The notes under the pieces: model-generated
What the model was told of the DNA's origin: nothing
Seen by the model: only the letters and a program-made list of their open reading frames with translations
The model's database searches: none
NCBI GenBank assembly: GCA_965223435.1
Contig: CBDCWQ010000017.1
Coordinates: 248,001 to 312,000 of the forward strand
Direction: 5' to 3'
DNA length: 64,000 nt
Source: CBDCWQ01 sp965223435
GTDB taxonomy: Bacteria; Myxococcota; Kuafuiibacteriia; Kuafuiibacteriales; Kuafuiibacteriaceae
Position numbers and translations under genes: made by a program
Part shown: piece after piece, positions 51,823 through 63,300 of the stretch
How the letters are laid out: every line of letters begins with the position of its first letter
Position numbering within the stretch: position 1 is the stretch's first letter

Positions 51823-54800
51823 ATGCTCATGTCGTACTATCTGAACACTCGCATAAACACACTGATAGCCGTTATGGCGGTGACCTTGGGGAGTAGCTCC
51901 CTCGCAGCCGCTCAACCCATGTTTCCGGATGACGACGGTTGGGTCGTGATTACACGAGAGGGCAGCCCCGTTGGAGATGTCGAAGACGACACACAGACCT
52001 CGCGGGATATCGTAGGCAATTCGGGTACACCCCTTGGCTTCGTGCATGCGGATGCTGAATTCTTCTACGTGCGACTGCGTATCAATGGAGATCCATCTGG
52101 AACCGGGGGCCAAGGGACCTACCGGCAGTTCGGGTGGGGTGCCGTTATCGATATCGATGACGATCCTCAGACTTACGAAATTGGCATGATGCTCGACGGT
52201 ATTGTTAAGCCAGAAATCGTCGATATAGGACAGAACACAAGGCAAAAATCAATCGATTCTCCTGCGGACACAACCGAGTCTCGGATTGCCGCCTACTCTT
52301 TAGACACGCACGCGAGAGTCACGATGACGAGCGCGGTTTTCTCCAACGACGCCGACTACTTTATCGACCTGGCGGCGGCGTGGTCAGACCTCAACCTCGC
52401 AGGTTTTGCGCTGGATTCTGCATTTCGCATTGTGCTTGGAAGTTCTAACAGCACCCGCAGTCTTACGGCCGATCTAGGATCCCCAGGTGGTTGTGGCGGG
52501 CTCTTGAGTTGCTCGTTCTCTGACGAGTTTGTTTGCACACGTTCTGGGTGCTTTTCAGATCTGGATGGGGATGGGGTCTCGCCCGAAGACGAGGCGATTC
52601 TTGGCACGGACCCCCAAGACGCAGATACCGACGACGACGGGATTGAAGACGGAGACGAAGCCGATTCCGGTACGGATCCACTTGATGCAGACACCGATGA
52701 CGATGGCCTATCTGACGGCGAGGAAATCGTTGCGGGGGCAGACGGCTACATCACGGTGGCCATCGACGATGACACCGACGACGATGGCATCCTTGATGGC
52801 GTAGAAGTTGGGCTTGGTCCTGTCTCAGGAGGCATCAGCGACGGAAATGCCACGGTGTATTCAGGCACTGAATCTGGATTTTCTGGCGACGCGGACATGG
52901 GCGCAACAACGACAGATCCAACCCGTGCCGACACGGATCGTGGGGGTGTGGATGATGGTTCGGAAGATACCAACCAGAACGGTAGGATAGATCCTGCAGA
53001 GGGCGATCCCAACCGGTCCGGCGACGACGATCCTGACGCCGACGGTCTCACCAACGACGAGGAAGCCAGCATTTCATCCGATCCCCGGGATGCGGACAGC
53101 GACGATGATGGTGTCGCGGACGGCTCAGAACCGAACTACGCGCAAGACACCGATGGCGATGGCATAGTCAACGCGCTCGATCCGGATTCTGACAATGACG
53201 GAATACTTGATGGAACGGAGTTGGGGATTCGCAGTCCGCTCGGTGACACCGACGTGGGGCAGGGAAATTTTGTTGCAGACCAGGATCCAAACACGATGAC
53301 GGATCCGCTCTTGAGAGACTCCGACAGCGGGGGGGCCAATGACGGAGCTGAAGATTTAAACAAGAACGGTGCCATTGACCAGTCTGAAACGGACCCCAAC
53401 AATCCCGGAGACGATTCACAAAGCATCGATGACGACGGGGACGGACTCTCAAATGCCGAGGAGATGAGCATCGGTACAGATCCCCGTGATGCAGATTCTG
53501 ATGACGATGGTGTTGCCGACGGATCTGAACCCGCATACGCGGTAGATTCGGATAAAGACGGCTTGATCAACGCATTGGATGCGGACTCCGATGATGACGG
53601 GATTCTTGACGGCACGGAACTTGGTTTGACAGTGGCGCACCAAGATACCGATCTGGCTGCGAACAATTTTCAAGCGGACCTCGATCCGCTTACGAAGACA
53701 AGCGCTCTTTCCGCCGATACCGACAACGGAGGTGTTTCCGACGGTAACGAAGATCTCAACCGGAACGGACGAATCGATAGCAATGAAGGGGATCCAAACG
53801 ATCAAAGCGACGACGACAGCGACCAAGATGGGCTCATAGACAGCGTCGAACTGTCTTTGGGGACGGATCCCATGGACGATGACACCGACAATGACGGTCT
53901 CACGGATTCACAAGAGGTTGCGTTGAATACGAGTCCGCTCGACGCCGATTCGGACGATGATGGAATCTCGGATGGCGAAGAAACAGTAGCTGGGGTTGAC
54001 GGGTTCATCACACTTCCCCTTGTTGCGGATACCGATGGAGACATGATCGTAGATGGTATCGAGGTGAACCAAGGTCCAGTGGCAAGTGGGTTCAGCGACG
54101 GAAACGCCATAGCTTATTCCGGTACCGATAATTTCCAAGCAGACGCTGATGCGGGGGCCACGACTACAGACCCAACACAGGCGGATACCGATAGAGGCGG
54201 TGTAAGCGATGGCGTTGAAGACAGAAACCAGGACGGCGCGATCAATGGCCAAGAGACCGATCCCAACGATGGCACCGACGACGATAGCGATGGCGACGGT
54301 CTTTCGGATTTGGAAGAGAGAGCGCTTGGCTTGGACATCGCGGACACGGACTCCGACGATGATGGGGTCCCTGACGGTGCCGAACCGAGTTATGGCCAGG
54401 ATTCCGACGGAGATGGTCTGGTTAACGCCCTAGATCCGGACTCGGACAACGACGGCATCTTCGATGGCACCGAGCTAGGTATTCAGACGGTGTCGTCAGA
54501 TACCAATAGGGCGGTCGGTGCCTTTGTAGCCGATGTCGATCCGAGTACCACGACCAATCCTTTACAATTCGATTCTGACGGGGGTGGTGTTGGTGATGGC
54601 CGGGAAGATGCAAACAAGAATGGGGCCATAGAAGGCAACGAGACGGACCCAAGCGACGGCGCCGATGATGTACAATTCTCTGATTCGGACGGTGATGGTC
54701 TATCGGACGTTGAAGAAAGCCTGGCGGGCACAGACCCGAACGACGCTGATTCCGACGATGATGGCATCGCTGATGGAAGCGAACAAAACTTCAATGCAGA

Positions 54801-57186
54801 TACTGATGGGGACCGTCTTATCAACGCGCTTGATGCGGACTCTGACGGGGATGGTATTCTTGATGGCACTGAGCTCGGTCTGACTGTACCCCACGCGGGC
54901 ACCAATGTTGCTCTGGGCAACTTTGTTGCCGACGAAGACCCGACTTCCACAACAAGCCCTCTTGTGTCAGACACCGACGGTGGCGGTATTTCGGACGGTG
55001 AGGAGGACCTGAACAAGAACGGCCGTGTCGACGCCCAGGAAACGGACCCGAATACGGCTGCGGACGATGACCGAGATGGTGACGGCTTGGGTGATGCGCT
55101 GGAGGTTTCTCTTGGAACCGATCCGCAGGATTCCGATAGCGATAACGACCAGCTCTCCGACTCAGCCGAGGTGAGCCTTGGGTTGGATCCACTTGATGCC
55201 GACACCGATGATGATGGTCTTTTAGACGGAGAAGAGCTGGAGGTTGGAGCCGATGGATTCATCACCAACCCGAAGCTGAAAGACACCGACGGTGACGGCC
55301 TTGCCGATGGGGTGGAGGTTGGATTAGGGCCCGTTGCCAGCGGAAACAGCGACGGGAATGGAACGCCTTATCGCGGGAGCGACAGCTTTGAGCCCGACGC
55401 AGACGGAGGGGCAACGACCACCGATCCAACCGATGGCGACACTGACGGCGGCGGTACATCCGATGGGGTCGAGGATGCAGATCAAAATGGCCGAATTGAT
55501 CCCGGGGAGGGCGATCCCAATGATGCCTCTGATGATGACCAGGACCAGGACGGGATTTCGAATGCTGAGGAAGAAGCGCATGGGCTTTTGCCGGACGACG
55601 CAGACTCGGACGATGATGGTGTACCGGACGGGGAGGAACCAAGCTGGAATCAAGATAGCGACGGTGATGGTTTAATCAATGCGCTCGACCCAGATTCAGA
55701 CGGTGATGGCCTCTTCGACGGTACGGAATTGGGTGTCTCTACTCCTCCCTCGTCTACAAACGTGGCGGCAGGCCATTTTGTTCCGGACGCAGACCCCAGT
55801 ACAAAAACGGATCCCTTAAATCGCGACAGCGATAGGGGCACCCTCGATGACGGGGCCGAGGACGCCAATCACAATGGTGCTATCGATAATGAAGAGTCGG
55901 ACCCGAACGATCCTACGGATGACTCCATTGCCCCACAGGACAGCGATGGCGACGGGCTTACGGACGCCGAGGAGAGAGCTTTAGGAACGAACCCTTCAGA
56001 TAGCGATTCGGACGACGATGGCATTCAAGATGGCGCGGAGTTCAATTTTGGGTCAGACACGGATGGAGACGGTCTGATCAACGCGCTCGATCCTGACTCG
56101 GACAACGACGGGATTTTCGACGGGACGGAGATAGGTCTTACCGGGGCCAGCACCGATACGAACACGGCCGCGGGGAATTTTATTGCCGATGCAGATCCGA
56201 GTTCCAAGACGAATCCGCTGATGGCAGACACCGACGGAGGGGGCGTTCCTGACGGGACCGAAGACACAAACAAAAACGGTGCAGTCGACAGCGATGAAAC
56301 AGACCCAGTCAATGCCGCCGACGACAACGCGTTTTTTGATTCGGATGGAGACGGGTTGAGCAATTCAGAAGAGCTCGCTTTGGGAACCGACCCCAACGAC
56401 GCCGACACTGATGACGATGGCATTTTGGACGGCGCCGAGCCCAACCGTACGGCCGATACCGATGGCGATGGACTCCAGAACGCGAGGGATGCGGATGCAG
56501 ACAATGATGGAATCCTAGATGGTACCGAACTTGGTATCACGACGCCGGCCAACGGCACCGACAGCAATGCATTTGTGCCAGACCTCGATCCTTCAACACA
56601 AACGAACCCTCTTCTCGCAGATACCGATGGCGGGGGTTTGGCTGATGGCGCTGAAGACAAGAATAAGAATGGCCGCATTGATGCCGGAGAATCCAATCCT
56701 CAAGATCCCTTAGACGATACCCAGGACCTCGATCAGGATATGGACGGAATCACCGATGCCGATGAAGGCACAGAAGATCGAGACCAAGACGGTGTTCCGA
56801 ACCATCTCGATCTAGACTCCGACAACGATGGCATCAGTGATCGTGACGAGGCCGGGGATCACGATCTCGCTACGCCGCCCGCTGATACCGATGGGGATGG
56901 CACGCCCAATTTCTTGGATACGGATTCAGACGGGGACTCCATTCCCGACCGTGAAGAAGCCGGTGATGCGGATCTGAACACCAGCCCCGTCGATACGGAC
57001 GGGGACCGAGTGCCGGACTATTTGGACACCGACGCTGACGGCGACGGATTTGACGACCGTCTGGATGCGGGCGGAGGTGGCTTCGACTGTACCAATCATG
57101 GGGGAGGCCACCACCGCGGTACGGTGTGGTCCCTATTTATTGCGGTGCTGATGATATTGAGAAGACGTGCCTTACATCGTGTTTGA
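51823..57186 (+). CDS. Large TSP3-repeat surface protein with MYXO-CTERM-like anchor
   Basis: About 1787 aa from ATG at 51823; ATGs at 51799 and 51829 are in the same frame. The signal peptide is INTLIAVMAVTLGSSSLAAA. An N-terminal globular domain of about 235 residues (VVITREGSPVGDVEDDT, DAEFFYVRLRINGDP) resembles secreted domains found before calcium repeats. Then come about 1490 residues of Asp-rich TSP3-type units (DADSDDDGVADGSEP, DGDGLINALDPDSDNDGI), each able to bind Ca2+. The tail FDCTNHGGGHHRGTVWSLF, then an apolar helix and RRRALHRV, fits a MYXO-CTERM-like sorting signal (Cys, Gly-rich, TM, Arg cluster). It is probably a rigid calcium-stabilised stalk on the cell surface. Confidence 0.9.
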   Translation: MLMSYYLNTRINTLIAVMAVTLGSSSLAAAQPMFPDDDGWVVITREGSPVGDVEDDTQTSRDIVGNSGTPLGFVHADAEFFYVRLRINGDPSGTGGQGTYRQFGWGAVIDIDDDPQTYEIGMMLDGIVKPEIVDIGQNTRQKSIDSPADTTESRIAAYSLDTHARVTMTSAVFSNDADYFIDLAAAWSDLNLAGFALDSAFRIVLGSSNSTRSLTADLGSPGGCGGLLSCSFSDEFVCTRSGCFSDLDGDGVSPEDEAILGTDPQDADTDDDGIEDGDEADSGTDPLDADTDDDGLSDGEEIVAGADGYITVAIDDDTDDDGILDGVEVGLGPVSGGISDGNATVYSGTESGFSGDADMGATTTDPTRADTDRGGVDDGSEDTNQNGRIDPAEGDPNRSGDDDPDADGLTNDEEASISSDPRDADSDDDGVADGSEPNYAQDTDGDGIVNALDPDSDNDGILDGTELGIRSPLGDTDVGQGNFVADQDPNTMTDPLLRDSDSGGANDGAEDLNKNGAIDQSETDPNNPGDDSQSIDDDGDGLSNAEEMSIGTDPRDADSDDDGVADGSEPAYAVDSDKDGLINALDADSDDDGILDGTELGLTVAHQDTDLAANNFQADLDPLTKTSALSADTDNGGVSDGNEDLNRNGRIDSNEGDPNDQSDDDSDQDGLIDSVELSLGTDPMDDDTDNDGLTDSQEVALNTSPLDADSDDDGISDGEETVAGVDGFITLPLVADTDGDMIVDGIEVNQGPVASGFSDGNAIAYSGTDNFQADADAGATTTDPTQADTDRGGVSDGVEDRNQDGAINGQETDPNDGTDDDSDGDGLSDLEERALGLDIADTDSDDDGVPDGAEPSYGQDSDGDGLVNALDPDSDNDGIFDGTELGIQTVSSDTNRAVGAFVADVDPSTTTNPLQFDSDGGGVGDGREDANKNGAIEGNETDPSDGADDVQFSDSDGDGLSDVEESLAGTDPNDADSDDDGIADGSEQNFNADTDGDRLINALDADSDGDGILDGTELGLTVPHAGTNVALGNFVADEDPTSTTSPLVSDTDGGGISDGEEDLNKNGRVDAQETDPNTAADDDRDGDGLGDALEVSLGTDPQDSDSDNDQLSDSAEVSLGLDPLDADTDDDGLLDGEELEVGADGFITNPKLKDTDGDGLADGVEVGLGPVASGNSDGNGTPYRGSDSFEPDADGGATTTDPTDGDTDGGGTSDGVEDADQNGRIDPGEGDPNDASDDDQDQDGISNAEEEAHGLLPDDADSDDDGVPDGEEPSWNQDSDGDGLINALDPDSDGDGLFDGTELGVSTPPSSTNVAAGHFVPDADPSTKTDPLNRDSDRGTLDDGAEDANHNGAIDNEESDPNDPTDDSIAPQDSDGDGLTDAEERALGTNPSDSDSDDDGIQDGAEFNFGSDTDGDGLINALDPDSDNDGIFDGTEIGLTGASTDTNTAAGNFIADADPSSKTNPLMADTDGGGVPDGTEDTNKNGAVDSDETDPVNAADDNAFFDSDGDGLSNSEELALGTDPNDADTDDDGILDGAEPNRTADTDGDGLQNARDADADNDGILDGTELGITTPANGTDSNAFVPDLDPSTQTNPLLADTDGGGLADGAEDKNKNGRIDAGESNPQDPLDDTQDLDQDMDGITDADEGTEDRDQDGVPNHLDLDSDNDGISDRDEAGDHDLATPPADTDGDGTPNFLDTDSDGDSIPDREEAGDADLNTSPVDTDGDRVPDYLDTDADGDGFDDRLDAGGGGFDCTNHGGGHHRGTVWSLFIAVLMILRRRALHRV
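52560..57060. repeat. Nested TSP3 coding repeats (about 400 nt units, 1255-nt higher-order units)
   Basis: Units beginning with the pattern DGDGLSDxEExxLGTDP recur near 53030, 53430, 53810, 54280, 54680, 55065, 55530, 55930 and 56335. A longer segment (DGFIT...GPVASGxSDGNAxxYSG) occurs at 52741, 53998 and 55252, i.e. every 1254-1257 nt, so three higher-order copies of about 418 aa are stacked. Confidence 0.85.
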
Positions 57187-57343
57187 AAGAGGCAGACATC
57201 ACCCGCCTACAAAAAATTGAGCCCACCGGCTTCGAAGTGCAAATGCAAGAAGAAAAGGCGTCCGACGGTCGACACGCCTACGAGGCCATCGGATATTTTG
57301 CCTTACGGCCCGAGTATCGAGCCAATGGGGTATCGCGCTCGAA

Positions 57344-60300
57344 TTAGAGTGATGAACGATACGCCTCGAAGTTTTTGAGTCCATCCTCGGTCCATTCCAT
57401 CATGGACGCGAGCATTTTTAGAAGCTTCTCTCCAACAAAACGCGCCGTCTGTGGAGGGCTGCGGTGATCGAGCTCTTTTTTGCCGTTAAGTAAGATGCCT
57501 AGACCCCGAATAATCTGAAACAGGTCATCACTCAAGGCACTTTCATGGAGCTTTGTACTGTGGGAAGCGGACATGAAGGCACTAAGGGCTGTGGTTGGAC
57601 GGGCGGTTCTCGCGATGAGTTTATGCAAAATCGCTCTCAGTTTGCCGCTGTGGCCTTCTTCCTGGATGGCTGAAAGACTGCTATGAGCGTGTTGAAGTTC
57701 GCTAAAAATGGTTTGTAACGCGGTCCCCACCCTATCCAGCCGATCCGCCGTGGCCGACGACGGGTCCGTGAAGTCGGACGTCCCCGATGTGCGTTCTAGC
57801 GAACGGCCATAGTTCTTTGGGGTAAACTCAATACTCCACTCAATTTCAAATCTTGCATTCCCGTCGGAAATATTCATGTGAGCCGATGAGACAATATCCG
57901 TACCATCGGTCGCCTCATAGTGTTCCCCCTGTAGGGCGTACACGGGATCATTGAGAGGAGCGCCGATCGATTTCAGGTGGGCCATCAAAACATGATATCC
58001 CCAATCCTCGAGCGCGTGAAAGCTCTTGAGATTAAGAACAGTCGTCCCACGGTGAGTTCCGGGCGCCAAGAGCTCCAAGTCGGGTATTTCAATTTCGGGA
58101 ACCACGCCTAGCGTGTTTTTGACGATCACCCCTCGTAGTTTTAGGGGGTGGTCAGGCCGGCTGTTTTTCACCAAGATGGACGCGTAGAATGCATCCAGGG
58201 CTGCGGCCATGCTTTTGGATTCTGCGGTTTCACCCTGACCGGGTTTTGAGCCAGGACCTGGGTGCTGAAACGGATCGTGTAGTTCCAGCTCTTCGAGATC
58301 GTCCAGGGGCTTGTCGCTCCAGACAAACCTTCCGCTGATCGATTCCAACAACGGGTTGTAGATTCGCACAGAGCCATTTTTTTGGGGAACCCGTAGGCGC
58401 CATATCCCATAGTCATCGATCAGTTGAAGTGTGTTGGCTTCTTCTTCGAGCGGGTCTTCGGAGCCGCTCATGGCGATGAGGTTTCGCGGACCGAGTTGAC
58501 TCTTGTTGGGCGGAAGACGGTCGATGGCGAAGACCACGTAGATCCCCGGATGGAGTTTGCTCTTCGTTTCGAAGTACAACTGGACGGCGGCCTGGCCCTT
58601 GGGCTGCGCATTGGCGCGTGCAACCAGATCACCATCGCTGAGTGGTACATCACTTAGGTAAAGAAGAGAAGAGCGTTCCACTTCACCCAACTTGGCTTTG
58701 ACCGCGAGAAACTGCTCGTGGGCGTAGGTCTCCTCGAATGCAAGATACTCCTCCAGTGGGTCCGAACGAAGCTTGATACCAAGGCCATCATGGACCTCGC
58801 CAAACTTGTCGCCCATCGCCACTTCGTCGTGAAGAAGCACCGGAATGAACGTCTGATCGACTCGCTGATGTAGACCAGAAACCATCGATGCTTCTTCAAA
58901 CATATCTGGTAACTGAGTCAGGCCCAAGACGAGCGCGCCACGGGTATCGATGAGCGCCCAATAGTCGTGAAGGGCTGCAGGGAACACAAAAAAGGTCTGC
59001 TGCCTTGGACTGTATACCTGAATCAGATCGGCGGGAATGTCGTCCGGCCGGGCAAAGAACAAGGAACGAGCTTCTCGAAGCTCTCCATCGGTGAGAGAGT
59101 TTGCGGCGATGCGAATCTGGCCATCGAAACCAAACCGCGTTGACAGTGCCTTTTTTTGATCCTCAGGCAGGGGAAAGTCACCGAGGCTATTCGAAATCTG
59201 GTGGGCGCTGCTTTTCAGGGACTCCAGGGAGTCCGTTTTGTTCTCGGATGGATTCTCGGGCGGGGGTCCCCGGGTGCCTGATAGGGGATCTGAGCCCTCT
59301 GGGCCATTGGCCCCGCTCGCCATCAGGTTTTTAACCTGATGGCGCCAATCGTTCCAGCTGACGGGAGACCTGGCGCATTCCTCTTGCGAGAAGCGAACTG
59401 TCTTGCAGCGGGGCTGGCCCAAAAGGGTGTCGAGGAGCCACTGGTGAAGCCAATGTACGTAGGCCGCCCGGTGGGCTTCGGGGATGTCTTGAGAGGTAAT
59501 CTCTTTGCTGTACCAGTTGTTCCACACGCCGGGCTGGCTATGAACCAGGCTCGGTGGGCGTTGGTCGGCGTGAATGTAGAGGACCACGCCCCGGGGGCTT
59601 TGCCAAAATGTATCCCAGGAAAGATTGAGGCCCCATCGCTGGAACAACTCTATGCCATCGGTGGTGTGGACCAGGATAACGTCCCGGGGAAAGCGGCCAT
59701 GCGCGTTTTCGCGCAAGGCCTCGGCCGCAAGGGCCTGTTCTTGGTGCGCATCGTCAATGCCAAATCCTAGGTTGGCAATGATTCCTAAACTCAGGGCTTG
59801 CTCCCAATGGGGTGGGTTTTGGGCTAAGAACTCGCGAGGCAGCGTGTAGTAGTCACTTGGATCTGGTTCACCTACAGACGGAGTGAAGCCGATATAGCGA
59901 AAGTCAGAAGGAACCTGAAAATCGGCACCCTGCTCGACGACCACGACATTGTGGTTCTCATCAGCAAAAATTTGGTCCACCAAAGCATCAATCTCTTCTT
60001 GGTGGATTTCGCCGGTGACCGCTGTGAAGACACCCGTCGCGGCGATCTCGACGAGCGCCAGCCTCAAAAGCTCTCGGGCACCAAACTCCTTGGCAAACTG
60101 TAGGCCCATGGTGACACCGAGGGCGGACTCCGGCCCCGGGTTAAGAGCACCTTCGGTCATTCCAGAAAAAAGCATCCGCGGGTCGAACAAGGGCTGGGTC
60201 TGAAGACCGCCAAGAAGAAAGGGCGCCCCGGGAAATGCCGGTATCTGAACCGATGCAGGTTCTTCTTGAGGCGCGTCCACGAGGTTGAGTTCTCTGGCCC

Positions 60301-63300
60301 AGTTTTTTGACTCAATCGCGTCTAAGCTTTGAGCCTTCGCCAGCTGCTCGAAGTGATCTCGGGTGACAACGCCCGTTCTTAGGCTGTTGTGTACTGTCGC
60401 AGGGTTCAGGTTTGCGGACTCGGCGAACCTTGGAAGATGACCCTCGGCCTGGGCATTGATGAGCTGGCGCAGAGCCCGTGCCCGCTGGATCTGGTTCGTG
60501 GTCAGCAAGAACTGAGACGCCGAAGCCGGCCGTCCGTTTTGTCGCCACTCGACACCGGGGTGGTCAGCGTGGTCCTGAAGGACACGAACTTCCAAGGATG
60601 CGCGCTTCCAATATTGGGGAGACTCAGTGTGGAAAACTTCGATGGGATCAATGCCCCTCTGCTCAAACACGACCCGAGGCTTGGGTGCGAGCGGCTCGCC
60701 GAGCATCGCCTCGAGTCTTTTTTTCAGCGCATCTTGAAACCGAAACCGGAGACCTTCTTGTACTTCCAAGGGACCGGCATCGTTTCTTAGGGAGAGCGGC
60801 TCCGCTTGAAGAAGGAGGTCAACACTGGTGGTGTCCGCAAAATGGGCGCCGACTTCGCCAAGGGCCAAAACCTCCTGACGCTCGAGTTTGTTGGAGCCCA
60901 GGTTTCGAAAGATGGTTTCGATTGTGCGGGTCAGCGCCCAAACCTCTTCTTGCTTTCGGTAGGAAAGGAGCGTGTTGAGTGCGTCCTCATCTGAGCCTTG
61001 CCGTTTGGTGAGCAGCGCTCGCAAGGTGGTCTCTGCGAGTGTGCACGGCATCCCCAGATAGGCTTCAAGAACCGCGGTTTCTACCAAGGCAACTTCAGGG
61101 GGCATGGTGCAGAGGTGCGTCAGCGCGTAGCTGGTTTCTTCGATCAAATCAGGGTAGTGCGTCCTCAAGAAGCGTGAAGGCAGATCATCCCAGTCGGAGG
61201 CGTCTAGGGGCCGTGTTTGTCTCAGGAATCGAAGTCGAAGAATCTCTTTGAACAAGGTGTCAAAGCGGTAGGGCTGAAATTCGGACGCCAGAAGAGCGAA
61301 GATCGTGTCTTGAATGCGGTTTTGGATCTGGTGTTCAAACGCCTCGGGGTCGATGGGGCCTTGGGCGTGCAATCCGTAGCTCCGGGCTTCGAGAACCATG
61401 GGTCCGGAGGCGACACCCAAAACGCCCATGGGCGCATAGGCCAGGGTGTAGGCTAAGTGCCGCGGCAAGGCATCGGGCGCTTGGCGATGTAACTTCATCA
61501 ATTCAAAAAGGGCCAGGGATTCCTGCCGGGGATCGAAGTTCTTGGCGCCTCTTCTGGCCAGTATCGGGAGTCCATATGCCGCCCACGCATCCTTTGTGCC
61601 TACGACTTCAGGGACTGGGCCTCGACGGTCGCTGCTGGGTTCCTCGGTTTTCGCGAAAACGCGCGCGCGGTTTCGGGATATAAGCTCCATCGAGTGGTCA
61701 GGTAAGTTGCTCAGCCCAGCCAACAGTGATTGCTGGGCTTCCCACCGTCCAGTGTAGGACGCAAAGAGACTGCATAGGGCGTAGATTTTTCTTGAGCGGG
61801 GAGTATGTTCTACGGCCTGGGGTCCATCTCGTTCGGAAATAGAGTAAAGGGGCGCGCCCCCGTTACCACAAAGCTCGACCACGCGAGGCTCAAGAATCGC
61901 CAAGTGCTCCATGAGGCGTTGAGCAAAGATCTCATCCGCTCCGTGCGTGGGCACTTCGATGTTGACTTGTGTGCCTACCGGCGGTTCCTGGCGGTCTTGG
62001 GACAGCGCCTCGGCAGCTTGCGTCAGCGCAAAAAAGGCCGCCGCGTTGTCGAAGCTCAGTGCCGTACCCTTGGCTTCTTCCGGGGCCCCGGGGGCCATCT
62101 CGTGCGGGAACAGTCCTGCGAGGAGGCCGGACGCCGAACTTGGCGGCTGGGACAACATTCCGCCCAATCCCATCTTCAGGACGTTGCGTATTTCTTCAAC
62201 CAGCCCATCGTCTTGGTTTTGGAGATGGACGAGTGCTCGGGCCAAAGCATAATACACCCACATCTGGGTCGCGGTGTCGTAGTCGCCGACCAAAGGCTCG
62301 CCCGTATCCGCGTGCACCACCGTGGGGAACAGAACTTCCGGACCATCTATCTTTTTGCCTTCGCTTTGGCTTCCGCCTATGCGCACTTCCAGAAGTCCCC
62401 GGAGCCAGCGGCGTATCGTGGGGTCGTCGTCACGGTTGCGCGCTCGGCCGGATCGATTGAGCCGAGAGACGATGGCCCATGCCTGTTCTTCAACAAAGGT
62501 GTAGGGCACATCGTCTATGGAGCGTCCTGAAAGCACCCGATCGGCAGGGTCTGCACCTCTATCGGTGCGGTCAAGTTTCGCCTGACTGTCATGGGCAGCT
62601 TCAACCAAGGCCAGGGGTTTAATGTCCTGCGCGTAGTCCAAGAGGGGGCGGTCAAGGTCCTGCGCCCTTCCTTGAAGCGCATCGTGAACGTCCACAAACC
62701 AGATCACGGCGGTGCTTGAAGCGAGACGCGTGGACAGGTCTTGAATGCGTTCGCTAGAATAAGGGAAGCCGTGATCCCGCACGAAAGCCTGGGCGCCTGC
62801 CCATAGTCGGATGGATTCGTCTTTGAGCGCATCCGCATGCGGGGCTTCCGGGTAGGCCTCTACAAAGCGGTGAAGACCCAGGATCAGACCCATTGTGGCC
62901 TCGAGATGGTATGAGGTTTCTTGGAGTTTGCTGGGATTGATGTACGGGTCCCGGAAAGTATTCTGGAAATAGTGTGTTCCGTAGTACGCGGACCCCGGGC
63001 CGCCAAACGCCAGCTTTTTGGTGAAACGAACCACCGTATATCTCAGGCATTGCCCAAGCCGGTCCACGTAGATGGATGGTGATCCCGGGTCTTGAGCCTG
63101 AAAAGATGCTTCTGTTTCTGACCGTCGAGCCGGCGAAGCGCCTTCAGCTCCGCCTGCCGAGACTTCCAGCACGCTGTAGTTGACCGCGAGCGCGAGCCAG
63201 CTGCAGTTGTCGATGGCGGTGTGTGGGCTTTGGACAAAAGACCCATCGGCTTCGAACTGCCCGCCGGTGACGACCCGTCCCATGGGCGATGAAGCTGGGG

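Noticed and set aside
57126..57347. 73-codon plus-strand frame after the TSP3 gene
   Set aside because: It overlaps the MYXO-CTERM-like tail in another frame and has no ribosome site.
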